5,355 nt of DNA from Bacteroidales bacterium (GTDB lineage: Bacteria > Bacteroidota > Bacteroidia > Bacteroidales > UBA932). The notes below the pieces were generated by a model. The model saw only the letters and a list, made by a program, of their open reading frames with translations, made no database searches and had not been told where the DNA came from. Position numbers and translations under genes: made by a program. Position 1 is the stretch's first letter, and each line of letters begins with the position of its first letter. Positions 1 to 5,355 of this stretch are shown piece by piece. The stretch covers positions 1-5,355 of the forward strand of contig JAAZCF010000245.1 of the NCBI GenBank assembly GCA_012513425.1. Direction: 5' to 3'.

Positions 1-1001
1 AATTAATAGTAAACTATAATTATGTGACGGAGTCAGTAAATAGAATTGAAATATTTACAGTTGCCAATAACATTAACAATAGATTTATAAACTATGCTTC
101 CTCAGATGCCTCCGCTCGTCAACAAATAATGGATGGAGCAAAAGCTTATCTTAAGTCTTTTTATAAGGACTACAATATGCCTACTGATTTGAAGGTGGCA
201 AAAGTGATGATGGAAGTATGCAAAGAGAAGATGCCTGCCAATCTACTGCCTGATTTTTTCCAAACAGTAGATGACAAATTCAATGGCAGTATCAGTGATT
301 TTGTAGACTATATCTTTGCTTGCTCACAATTTGTTTCGATGGAAAAGGCATTGGCAGCAATTGAGTCAAAGGCATTAACTGGGGAAATCAGCTTTACTGA
401 TGACCCTGCATATATCTGCGCCCAGTCAGTGAGAACTATAGCAATTGGTATTAATAAAGACTTGTCAAATGTCTCGGTAAGGCTGGCAAAGGCCCAAAAG
501 AGTTTTATTGCCGGTCAACTGGAGATGAAAGATGGCCAGCCAATCTATCCGGATGCTAACTTCACAATGCGATTGACTTATGGTAATGTCAAAAGCTATG
601 AACCAAAGGATGGTGTGGAATATAAATACTACACAACTTTAAAGGGAGTTATGGAAAAAGAAGATCCAGACAATTGGGAGTTTGTGGTTCCTGCAAAGCT
701 CAAAGAACTATACGAAGCCAGAGACTATGGCCGCTATGCAAATGCTGACGGCAGCATGCCAAATTGCTTTATTATGACCGGCGATATCACAGGAGGCAAC
801 TCTGGAAGTCCTGTTCTAAATGGTAAAGGTCAGTTGACCGGCCTTGCCTTCGACGGCAATTGGGAGGCAATGAGTGGTGATATTATCTTTGAACCTGATT
901 TACAGCGTTGTATTTGTGTTGACATTCGGTATGTTCTTTTTATTATTGACAAGTTCGGTGGGGCAGGATATTTGCTTGATGAAATGACAATAGATCAATA
1001 A
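1..1001 (+). CDS. S46 family dipeptidyl-peptidase, DPP7-type, C-terminal part (5' end outside window)
   Basis: The frame is open to the left window edge (first full codon at position 3), so the GTG at 24 is not a real start; about 332 residues are visible. The family (DPP7/DPP11) is about 720 residues long and removes dipeptides from the N-terminus of oligopeptides in the periplasm. The chymotrypsin-like fold is split by a helical domain: the catalytic His and Asp lie in the missing N-terminal half, and the visible part holds the end of the helical domain and the C-terminal barrel. The nucleophile motif TGGNSGSPV has its Ser codon at 801-803. Eighteen residues later the S1-pocket position is Gly (FDGNWE, codon 855-857). 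DPP7 has Gly here and prefers hydrophobic P1 residues; DPP11 has Arg and prefers Asp/Glu. By that count about 395 residues lie before codon 24, which fits a full-length protein. The family is seen directly; the specificity is inferred from one residue. Confidence 0.93.
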   Translation, partial: LIVNYNYVTESVNRIEIFTVANNINNRFINYASSDASARQQIMDGAKAYLKSFYKDYNMPTDLKVAKVMMEVCKEKMPANLLPDFFQTVDDKFNGSISDFVDYIFACSQFVSMEKALAAIESKALTGEISFTDDPAYICAQSVRTIAIGINKDLSNVSVRLAKAQKSFIAGQLEMKDGQPIYPDANFTMRLTYGNVKSYEPKDGVEYKYYTTLKGVMEKEDPDNWEFVVPAKLKELYEARDYGRYANADGSMPNCFIMTGDITGGNSGSPVLNGKGQLTGLAFDGNWEAMSGDIIFEPDLQRCICVDIRYVLFIIDKFGGAGYLLDEMTIDQ

Positions 1002-1007
1002 TTAGAT

Positions 1008-1019
1008 AGAAAATTTTCT
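1008..1019. repeat. 12-bp perfect palindrome directly before the nuclease start codon
   Basis: AGAAAATTTTCT reads the same on both strands and ends one base before the ATG at 1021. It fills most of the 19-nt gap between the two plus-strand genes. It could be a weak operator, but it is made mostly of A and T and could be chance. Confidence 0.3.
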
Positions 1020-1020
1020 T

Positions 1021-1974
1021 ATGAGGCGGGTGATTGTGGCGATAATGATGATAATTCTGGGTGTGGGCACAGTCCACGCCCAGATTATGTTTTGGAATGT
1101 TGAGAACTTTTTTGATACCTATGATGATCCGAAAACTGCGGATGAAGACTTTACCCAGTCAGGCAGGTATCATCTTACTAAGAAAAAATATCAAGACAAA
1201 AGGAATCTGATAGCCAAAACAATTCTTGCATCTGCAGACAGCTTGGGCACTTTGCCGCATATTATAGCTTTGGCAGAAGTTGAAAACAAAAGGGTGCTGA
1301 CAGATTTGATTCAAAACACTCCTTTGGCCAAAGTCGGCTATAAGATAGTTCATAAAGACAGTCGTGACGCAAGAGGGATTGATGTTGCCCTTTTATATAA
1401 TCCTTTCGAATATGCTTTGATTGATAGTTGCCTACTTACTGTGTCGCAGTTTGCTACCAGAGATGTGCTTTATTGCCAATTGTTGAGCATGAGAGACTCG
1501 TCTCTTTTACATCTATTTGTGAATCATTGGCCATCTAAGAGAGCTACGGCAGGGTCAACTGATGTCCGAAGAGAGGCTGTCAGCCGGCTTTTGTCTGATT
1601 TCTTGGGACGTTTGATAGCTTCTCAGCCACAGGCTTCAATATTGCTTGTTGGAGACTTTAATGATGATCCGGGAAGCAATGCAATTACACAACTGTGTGC
1701 TGAAGCTGGTTTAGTTAATCTCTCAGAGCCTCTATGGAAGAAAGGCCTGGGAACAATCCGCTACCATGGAAAATGGGAGTTGATTGACCAGGCCATCGCT
1801 AGTGAAGCACTAGCAAATGAGACAACATATTCAATCTTTGCACCGGATTATTTATTGGAAGAGGATAAAGCCTATCTAGGTGTAAAACCTCGCAGAACCT
1901 TCATCGGACCTCGCTATAATGCCGGCGCAAGCGATCATTTACCTATTACCACCAGTGGAAGCAATGCCAATTAG
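1021..1974 (+). CDS. Exported endonuclease/exonuclease/phosphatase (EEP, DNase I-like) family protein
   Basis: This 317-residue protein starts with a clear signal peptide: basic MRR, a hydrophobic core at residues 4-16, and a probable signal peptidase I site after VHA at residue 20. It is therefore expected in the periplasm or outside the cell. The Mg-dependent DNase I-like fold is supported in order by FWNVENFFD (Asn26), LAEVEN (metal ligand Glu86), VNHWPSKR (His169), GDFNDDPGS (Asp212, Asn214), and the terminal SDHLPI (Asp305, His306), so all catalytic blocks are present. The family cleaves phosphodiester or phosphomonoester bonds; whether the substrate is DNA, RNA, a lipid or an inositol phosphate cannot be read from the sequence. 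The ATG at 1021 lies 19 nt after the S46 stop with no visible terminator or promoter, so co-transcription is likely. No Shine-Dalgarno is seen. The last 29 nt overlap the opposing long pspC gene. Confidence 0.92.
   Translation: MRRVIVAIMMIILGVGTVHAQIMFWNVENFFDTYDDPKTADEDFTQSGRYHLTKKKYQDKRNLIAKTILASADSLGTLPHIIALAEVENKRVLTDLIQNTPLAKVGYKIVHKDSRDARGIDVALLYNPFEYALIDSCLLTVSQFATRDVLYCQLLSMRDSSLLHLFVNHWPSKRATAGSTDVRREAVSRLLSDFLGRLIASQPQASILLVGDFNDDPGSNAITQLCAEAGLVNLSEPLWKKGLGTIRYHGKWELIDQAIASEALANETTYSIFAPDYLLEEDKAYLGVKPRRTFIGPRYNAGASDHLPITTSGSNAN
1946..1974. other. 29-bp tail-to-tail overlap of convergent genes
   Basis: The stop of the plus-strand nuclease (TAG, 1972-1974) lies inside the long pspC gene, and the stop of pspC (TAA, read from 1948 to 1946) lies inside the nuclease gene. 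The overlap encodes the variable tail after the SDHLPI motif on one strand and the Trp/His-rich tail of the membrane protein on the other. I see no hairpin with a T-tract on either strand near here, so the two transcripts probably run into one another. Confidence 0.9.
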
Positions 1975-2989
1975 TGGAAAAAGCATCCCAGCTGAACATT
2001 GAAGCTGATACGAATAGTCCTACTAATGCAACCAGCCATAGTATAAACATCACCAATCCTGGCTTCCATGATGGACTTTTAAGATTGAAAACCAAGCAAA
2101 TTCCACCATAAATCATTGCCACGAAAGGAAGAAAATATACCAAAGAGCTGAAGACAATTAATAATACCTTTATTGCAATAGGAATTGATCCGTCATAGAA
2201 GCAACCAAAATCCAGACGATCATTAAAATGTTCGATTATTTCTGAAGCAAAGAAATGATTACTGAATGCCAGAGATGTTCCAAAGGCAGCAACTCCGCCG
2301 GCAATAAGGCCTGAAATACCAATCATCAATAGGAAAATACCAATTATTGAGAGGCAAATTCTGCCGAAAACGCTGTCAGAATTGTTGCTTTTTACTTTGA
2401 TAGTGCCATCGCTGTAGTCTTTTTCAATATCGGAAATATGAAGGCTTTTACCTTTCATTTCGGCCTGCTTTTGAAGAGTGTCCGCATTTGGTATGGCAAT
2501 CAAAGCTATGAGATAAGCAATAAGAATGGTTCCACTTAAATTAATAAAAGAAAATACTGGGATAATGAACAAAGCTACACAAATAACTCTCAAGATGACA
2601 GGATCGATGTTGAAATAATTACCCAGACCACTGCATACGCCGCCAATTACACGATTAGTAGGGTCTCTGTATATTTTCTTTTTCCCTTCGTATTTTGTAC
2701 CGCCGTAATATTGCTTTGATTGGTTGTCATCTTCCAATACTTCAGGTCGTCCCAAAATATCAATAATTTCATTGATAACTTTTGCAGATACAACAATATT
2801 TGCTCCTCCTGTTTTTTCCAAGATGAGCTCTGCCATGCGTTCTTCAATACCTTCCATAATTTCGTGACCACCTTCGCGAGGAGAATAGTATTTATCTAAG
2901 GAATCGAGATAGGCGAGAGCAATTGTGTATGCGCTTTCTTCCAAAGTAAATGCGCATTTGCCAATGCTTACTTTTTCAACTTTTGTCAT
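1946..2989 (-). CDS. PspC-domain membrane protein, long paralogue with extra multi-pass C-terminal module
   Basis: This 347-residue protein has three parts. Residues about 1-90 form a soluble helical domain containing EGIEERMAELI and ending in ILGRPEV; it matches the N-terminus of the short paralogue encoded at 3338-3910 and resembles HAAS-type domains (my inference). Residues about 104-168 are a PspC domain (KKIYRDPTNRVIGGVCSGLG, then two hydrophobic segments at about 131-148 and 152-167). Residues about 209-331 add three or four more membrane segments (about 209-235, 270-303, 310-331) absent from the short paralogue. The tail is rich in Trp, His and Cys (ending WHCFHWW). PspC in enterobacteria is an inner-membrane sensor of envelope stress; here the role is inferred. 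The ATG at 2989 lies 2 nt after the padR stop, so the genes are translated from one mRNA. Confidence 0.9.
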   Translation of the reverse strand: MTKVEKVSIGKCAFTLEESAYTIALAYLDSLDKYYSPREGGHEIMEGIEERMAELILEKTGGANIVVSAKVINEIIDILGRPEVLEDDNQSKQYYGGTKYEGKKKIYRDPTNRVIGGVCSGLGNYFNIDPVILRVICVALFIIPVFSFINLSGTILIAYLIALIAIPNADTLQKQAEMKGKSLHISDIEKDYSDGTIKVKSNNSDSVFGRICLSIIGIFLLMIGISGLIAGGVAAFGTSLAFSNHFFASEIIEHFNDRLDFGCFYDGSIPIAIKVLLIVFSSLVYFLPFVAMIYGGICLVFNLKSPSWKPGLVMFILWLVALVGLFVSASMFSWDAFSTNWHCFHWW

Positions 2990-2991
2990 GG

Positions 2992-3333
2992 CTATTTCTT
3001 AATATTTTCAATTGTTTTAATTATTTCTTCCCAGGTTATGTCCATGTCTGATAGTTGGGCACGACCTTTTTCTGTTATAGAATAATATTTGCGTGGAGGA
3101 CCTTGTGGTGACTCCTCCCAACGATATTGAAGTAAACCCTGGTTCTTTTGTCTAATAAGAAGAGGATAAAGAGTCCCTTCTACTACTATCATATCAGCTT
3201 CTTTGAGTTTTGCTATTATTTCAGATGCATATGCGTCTTCTTTACATAACAGCGAGAGTATGCAATATTCCAGAACGCCTTTTCGCATCTGGGAGCGCAC
3301 ATTTTCCACATTACTTATTATTGTCTTTTCCAT
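2992..3333 (-). CDS. PadR family transcriptional regulator (short type)
   Basis: This 113-residue protein is a PadR winged-helix DNA-binding protein, seen in GVLEYCILSLL (helix 1, residues 19-29), YASEIIAKL (35-43), the recognition-helix region EGTLYPLLIRQKNQGLL (52-68), and the wing WEESPQGPPRKYYSITEKG (72-90). After the wing only about 23 residues remain, so it belongs to the short PadR class, whose small C-terminal helix serves for dimerisation. Such proteins usually repress nearby genes and are released by a ligand or by a partner protein. It is the middle gene of the operon: its ATG lies 4 nt after the short pspC stop and its stop 2 nt before the long pspC start. The upstream leader is AT-rich without a Shine-Dalgarno, normal for Bacteroidota. 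The likely target is the operon's own promoter (see the dyad at 3949-3968). Confidence 0.93.
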   Translation of the reverse strand: MEKTIISNVENVRSQMRKGVLEYCILSLLCKEDAYASEIIAKLKEADMIVVEGTLYPLLIRQKNQGLLQYRWEESPQGPPRKYYSITEKGRAQLSDMDITWEEIIKTIENIKK

Positions 3334-3337
3334 TTTG

Positions 3338-3910
3338 CTATATTTTTGCGTTAGTAAATTTTGCCATGTTTTCTGCTGTTGGCTCTAATCCGCGCATTTC
3401 GCATTTTTGAGCGGCTGTTTTAGCCAAAGGAGCAGCAATTAGAAAGATGATATATGCCCAAAATCCAAAAGAAGCGCACATTAACAGGGCTACAAAGATT
3501 ACGCGTAGAAGCACAACGTCTACTTCAAAGTAAACTGACAGTCCGCTGCAAACGCCACTAATGACTTTGTCATCGCTGTCGCGATAGAGTTTCTTTTTAG
3601 GCTTCTCATAGCTTCCATGAGCGCAGGTGTTGTTGAAAGTTGAAGATTCTGCAGTGCTTCCGTCAGGCATTCCGAGTTGCGAGATAACTTTTTCAATAAG
3701 AGCCAAAGAAACTACTGAATTTTCTGAGGAGAGCTCTTGTTGGAATAATTCTGCAATGCGGCCTTCCAGCTCTTCCATTACTTCTTTGGCATCAAAGCCA
3801 TTGTTGATGTGAGCACGAAATGATTTAAGATAACTTTCCAGTCTTGAATAGGCATCTTCATCTATGATAAAATTCCGTGAAGCAATACCTACATTAATTG
3901 TTTTTTTCAT
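3338..3910 (-). CDS. PspC-domain membrane protein, short paralogue; first gene of the pspC-padR-pspC operon
   Basis: This 190-residue protein starts MKKTINVGIASRNF. Residues about 1-85 are a helical domain (EVMEELEGRIAEL, then VISQLGMPDGS) homologous to that of the long paralogue downstream. Residues about 105-163 are a PspC domain (KKKLYRDSDDKVISGVCSGL followed by a hydrophobic hairpin at about 132-163). A short soluble tail (QKCEMRGLEPTAENMAKF) also aligns with the sequence after PspC in the long protein (QKQAEMKG). I chose the ATG at 3910 rather than the in-frame ATG at 3928: the MKKTI start fits the family, and the -7 box at 3942-3949 would leave 3928 only some 6-10 nt from the transcript's 5' end but gives 3910 a leader of about 25 nt. 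It is expected in the inner membrane with the helical domain in the cytoplasm, possibly acting with PadR (inference). Confidence 0.9.
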   Translation of the reverse strand: MKKTINVGIASRNFIIDEDAYSRLESYLKSFRAHINNGFDAKEVMEELEGRIAELFQQELSSENSVVSLALIEKVISQLGMPDGSTAESSTFNNTCAHGSYEKPKKKLYRDSDDKVISGVCSGLSVYFEVDVVLLRVIFVALLMCASFGFWAYIIFLIAAPLAKTAAQKCEMRGLEPTAENMAKFTNAKI

Positions 3911-3941
3911 AATACTTGCTTTTACCATTTAATTTGTGCTG

Positions 3942-3949
3942 CAAAGATA
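3942..3949 (-). promoter_or_regulatory. Bacteroidota-type -7 promoter element for the pspC-padR-pspC operon
   Basis: Read on the minus strand this is TATCTTTG, an exact match to the Bacteroidota -7 consensus TAnnTTTG recognised by the primary sigma factor. Transcription would begin about 4-8 nt downstream, near 3934-3938. I found no TTTG at the usual 19-21 nt upstream spacing, so the -33 element is weak or absent, which is compatible with a regulated promoter. Confidence 0.65.
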
Positions 3950-3968
3950 TGTAAAAAATATATTACAT
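3949..3968. promoter_or_regulatory. Inverted repeat, candidate PadR operator
   Basis: The plus strand reads ATGTAA, 8 bases (3955-3962), TTACAT: a perfect 6-bp dyad. It shares base 3949 with the -7 box and extends upstream into the spacer between -7 and -33, so a bound dimer would block RNA polymerase. Studied PadR proteins bind dyads with ATGT and ACAT half-sites, often at a shorter spacing than the 12 bases between those cores here. Binding by the PadR encoded in this operon is inference. Confidence 0.5.
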
Positions 3969-4000
3969 TGTATCGCCAAGTACTATATTTTTAATATTTT

Positions 4001-4012
4001 TTTGCATGCAAA
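4001..4012. promoter_or_regulatory. 12-bp perfect palindrome upstream of the operon promoter
   Basis: TTTGCATGCAAA is fully self-complementary and lies about 52 bases upstream of the -7 box, between the mrp terminator and the promoter. Its position and G/C-containing core suggest a possible site for a dimeric regulator. It shares no half-site with the dyad at 3949-3968, so a different protein would be needed. Confidence 0.35.
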
Positions 4013-4043
4013 GCAAATCACTGTGAATCAATATATTAAAAAT

Positions 4044-4073
4044 TTGTCCCGTAGAAAAAATCTTACGGGACAA
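4044..4073 (-). terminator. Intrinsic terminator of the aspS-mrp transcript
   Basis: TTGTCCCGTA (4044-4053) and TACGGGACAA (4064-4073) form a perfect 10-bp stem with a 10-nt loop. On the minus strand the stem is followed by ATTTTTAATATATT (4043 down to 4030), the U-rich tract expected of a Rho-independent terminator. It begins 41 nt after the mrp stop and separates aspS-mrp from the pspC operon. Confidence 0.85.
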
Positions 4074-4114
4074 GTATCATAGAGTTGATTATTCAGAAAT
4101 TGTATCGCAGGAAG

Positions 4115-5158
4115 CTATAAAAGAATCGCATCAAATGCGCGGGCAATCTCGCTATCTGCATTCAAAGCTTCCGGAGTGCCACTATCGCCATTGTCGCAGA
4201 TGCTTTGAATCAAAGGAATCTGGGCTAGGACATCAAGACCATATTTTTCGGCAATTTTACGGCTGCCGTCGCGGCCAAATATGTAGTATTTATTGTCAGG
4301 AAGCTCGGCAGGAGTAAACCATGACATGTTTTCAACAATGCCATATATGTGCTTGTTAACTTTTGGATTGCGAAACATATTGATGGCTTTCTCGACATCT
4401 GCTAAAGCTACTGCTTGAGGAGTAGTGACAATAACAGCACCGGTGATAGGAATATCTCCTACCAAAGTAATGTGGATATCACCTGTTCCTGGAGGAAGGT
4501 CAATTAGTAAGTAATCTAGTAGCCCCCATTTTACTTGCAGAATCATCTGCTTTAACGCATTGCAGGCCATAGGTCCGCGCCATATAAGGGCTTGCTCGGG
4601 AGTGGCAAAATAGCCGATAGACATCCATTTGACTCCGTATTTCTCAACAGGGACTATCAATTCTTGCTTTTGGTCGTCAACCTCTTCGACATCAACCGAA
4701 GGCATAGAATCCTCTGTAGCGGTCATTTTTGGAATAGAAGGGCCATAAATGTCGGCGTCGGCAAGACCTACACGATATCCTCTACGAGCCAAGGAAATGG
4801 CTAGATTAACAGCTACAGTGCTTTTCCCTACCCCGCCTTTGCCTGAGGCAACAGCAATGATTTTGCCGACTTCTGCGAGTTGCTCCATGCCAAGCGGTAG
4901 TGAAGCTTTTTTTGTAGCTTTCTTTTCTCTGATGAGTTCCAATATTTGAACTCTATAGCCTTTAAAGCTTTCTTCCAAAGTTTCCTTACAAGCTTCTTTG
5001 ATGCTGGCGGCTAATGGGTCTTTGCGAGTAAAAACCAAATTGAAAGAAATAGAAGAGCCTTCAATTCGAAGGTTTTCTACTAACCCTAATGTAATAATAT
5101 CAGTCTCGTATGCAGGGTGGATGATAGTCTGCAGGACTTTTATAACCTCATCGTTCAT
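4115..5158 (-). CDS. mrp: Mrp/NBP35/ApbC family Fe-S cluster carrier ATPase
   Basis: This 347-residue protein has an N-terminal MIP18/DUF59 domain (residues about 1-75, with ETDIITLGLVENL) and a P-loop ATPase domain. The deviant Walker A is GKGGVGKST (106-114), followed by ADADIYGPSIPKM (133-145, switch I) and YLLIDLPPGTGD (216-227, Walker B/switch II). The family carries and transfers [4Fe-4S] clusters to apoproteins in the cytoplasm and needs ATP. The C-terminal CxxC that bridges the cluster in ApbC-type proteins is not present: after ENMSWFTPAEL there are no cysteines, and the only ones in the protein are Cys57, Cys199 and Cys321. I chose the ATG at 5158 (MNDEVIKVL) because it fits the domain start and lies 1 nt after the aspS stop; an in-frame ATG at 5215 would add 19 unrelated residues within aspS. 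It is probably co-transcribed with aspS and ends at the terminator at 4044-4073. Confidence 0.95.
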   Translation of the reverse strand: MNDEVIKVLQTIIHPAYETDIITLGLVENLRIEGSSISFNLVFTRKDPLAASIKEACKETLEESFKGYRVQILELIREKKATKKASLPLGMEQLAEVGKIIAVASGKGGVGKSTVAVNLAISLARRGYRVGLADADIYGPSIPKMTATEDSMPSVDVEEVDDQKQELIVPVEKYGVKWMSIGYFATPEQALIWRGPMACNALKQMILQVKWGLLDYLLIDLPPGTGDIHITLVGDIPITGAVIVTTPQAVALADVEKAINMFRNPKVNKHIYGIVENMSWFTPAELPDNKYYIFGRDGSRKIAEKYGLDVLAQIPLIQSICDNGDSGTPEALNADSEIARAFDAILL

Positions 5159-5159
5159 A

Positions 5160-5355
5160 TTATTCTTTGACAGGAGCTGTGCTCTTAATAAAAAGTTCGT
5201 CCATTTGAGTGTCATCTATGTGGCTTGGAGCATCAAGCATAACGTCGCGACCCATGTTGTTTTTAGGGAAAGCGATGTAGTCTCGTATGGTTTCCTGACC
5301 TCCAAACAATGCGCATACTCGGTCAAAACCAAAAGCAAGACCTCCGTGAGGGGGA
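5160..5355 (-). CDS. aspS: Aspartyl-tRNA synthetase, C-terminal 64 residues (5' end outside window)
   Basis: Translating the minus strand from the window edge gives 64 residues beginning PPHGGLAFGFDRVCALFGG and ending KSTAPVKE before a TAA read from 5162 to 5160. GGLAFGFDR is class II synthetase motif 3, whose Arg binds ATP. The following ETIRDYIAFPKNN, GRDVMLDAPS and DELFI blocks are characteristic of the end of bacterial-type AspRS (about 590 residues in full), which charges tRNA-Asp in the cytoplasm. From this fragment it cannot be decided whether the enzyme is discriminating or also charges tRNA-Asn. The stop is 1 nt before the mrp start codon, so the two genes are very likely translationally linked. 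Confidence 0.93.
   Translation of the reverse strand, partial: PPHGGLAFGFDRVCALFGGQETIRDYIAFPKNNMGRDVMLDAPSHIDDTQMDELFIKSTAPVKE

Noticed and set aside
24..26. GTG at 24 as the start of the peptidase gene.
   Set aside because: The frame continues open to the left edge and the catalytic Ser would sit near residue 260 instead of about 655, so the gene is simply cut by the window.
1159..1353. Minus-strand 64-codon open frame inside the nuclease gene.
   Set aside because: No recognisable domain or promoter; it is antisense to conserved nuclease motifs. The other short frames opposite pspC, padR and mrp are rejected for the same reason.
1798..1814. Hairpin GCTAGTG-AAG-CACTAGC within the nuclease gene.
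   Set aside because: It is a perfect 7-bp stem but is not followed by a T-tract on either strand and lies in coding sequence (ASEALA), so I do not call it a terminator.
1989..2007. Short inverted repeat CAGCT/AGCTG just after the nuclease stop.
   Set aside because: Only 5-bp arms, no following T-tract, and inside the pspC coding region; too weak for a terminator.
3967..4108. Direct repeat ATTGTATCGC at 3967-3976 and 4099-4108.
   Set aside because: Only 10 bp and two copies 132 bases apart, on either side of a terminator; no structure or attachment-site context supports a function.
5159..5215. Upstream in-frame ATG at 5215 as the start of mrp.
   Set aside because: It would add 19 residues without family similarity and overlap the clearly recognised aspS C-terminus; the ATG at 5158 fits the domain boundary and follows the aspS stop by 1 nt.

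Overview
The window reads as chromosomal DNA of a Bacteroidota bacterium, most likely of the order Bacteroidales. The evidence is an S46 dipeptidyl-peptidase (a family concentrated in this phylum), a promoter -7 element of the Bacteroidota type (TAnnTTTG), the absence of Shine-Dalgarno sequences before the genes, AT-rich intergenic DNA, and typical Bacteroidales versions of AspRS and Mrp. I cannot place it to genus.

Layout. Positions 1-1974 carry two plus-strand genes: the C-terminal half of an S46 dipeptidyl-peptidase of the DPP7 (glycine S1 pocket) type, cut by the window edge, and 19 nt later a signal-peptide-bearing endonuclease/exonuclease/phosphatase-fold protein. Everything from 1946 to the end is on the minus strand. 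Read in its own direction, this strand holds: the last 64 codons of aspS (aspartyl-tRNA synthetase), a 1-nt gap, mrp (Fe-S carrier P-loop ATPase), a good intrinsic terminator (4044-4073), a short regulatory region (about 3930-4043) with a perfect -7 box and an inverted repeat overlapping it, then a tight three-gene operon: short PspC-domain protein, PadR-family repressor, long PspC-domain protein. The last gene runs tail-to-tail into the nuclease gene with a 29-bp overlap.

How the genes work together. The plus-strand pair looks like an exported catabolic pair (peptide and phosphoester hydrolysis), probably co-transcribed. aspS-mrp is a housekeeping pair. The pspC-padR-pspC operon is the most interesting unit. 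Both PspC proteins share the same N-terminal helical domain (I infer a HAAS-like relationship) joined to a PspC membrane domain, and the long paralogue has an extra multi-pass membrane module. A PadR repressor sits between them, and a dyad (ATGTAA-N8-TTACAT) is placed where a repressor would block the operon's own promoter. I infer an autoregulated envelope-stress or membrane-sensing module. No mobile element, CRISPR array, tRNA or rRNA was seen. No gene-free stretch exceeds 300 bases; the largest lies between the short pspC and mrp, about 200 bp, and holds the promoter, the dyads and the terminator.
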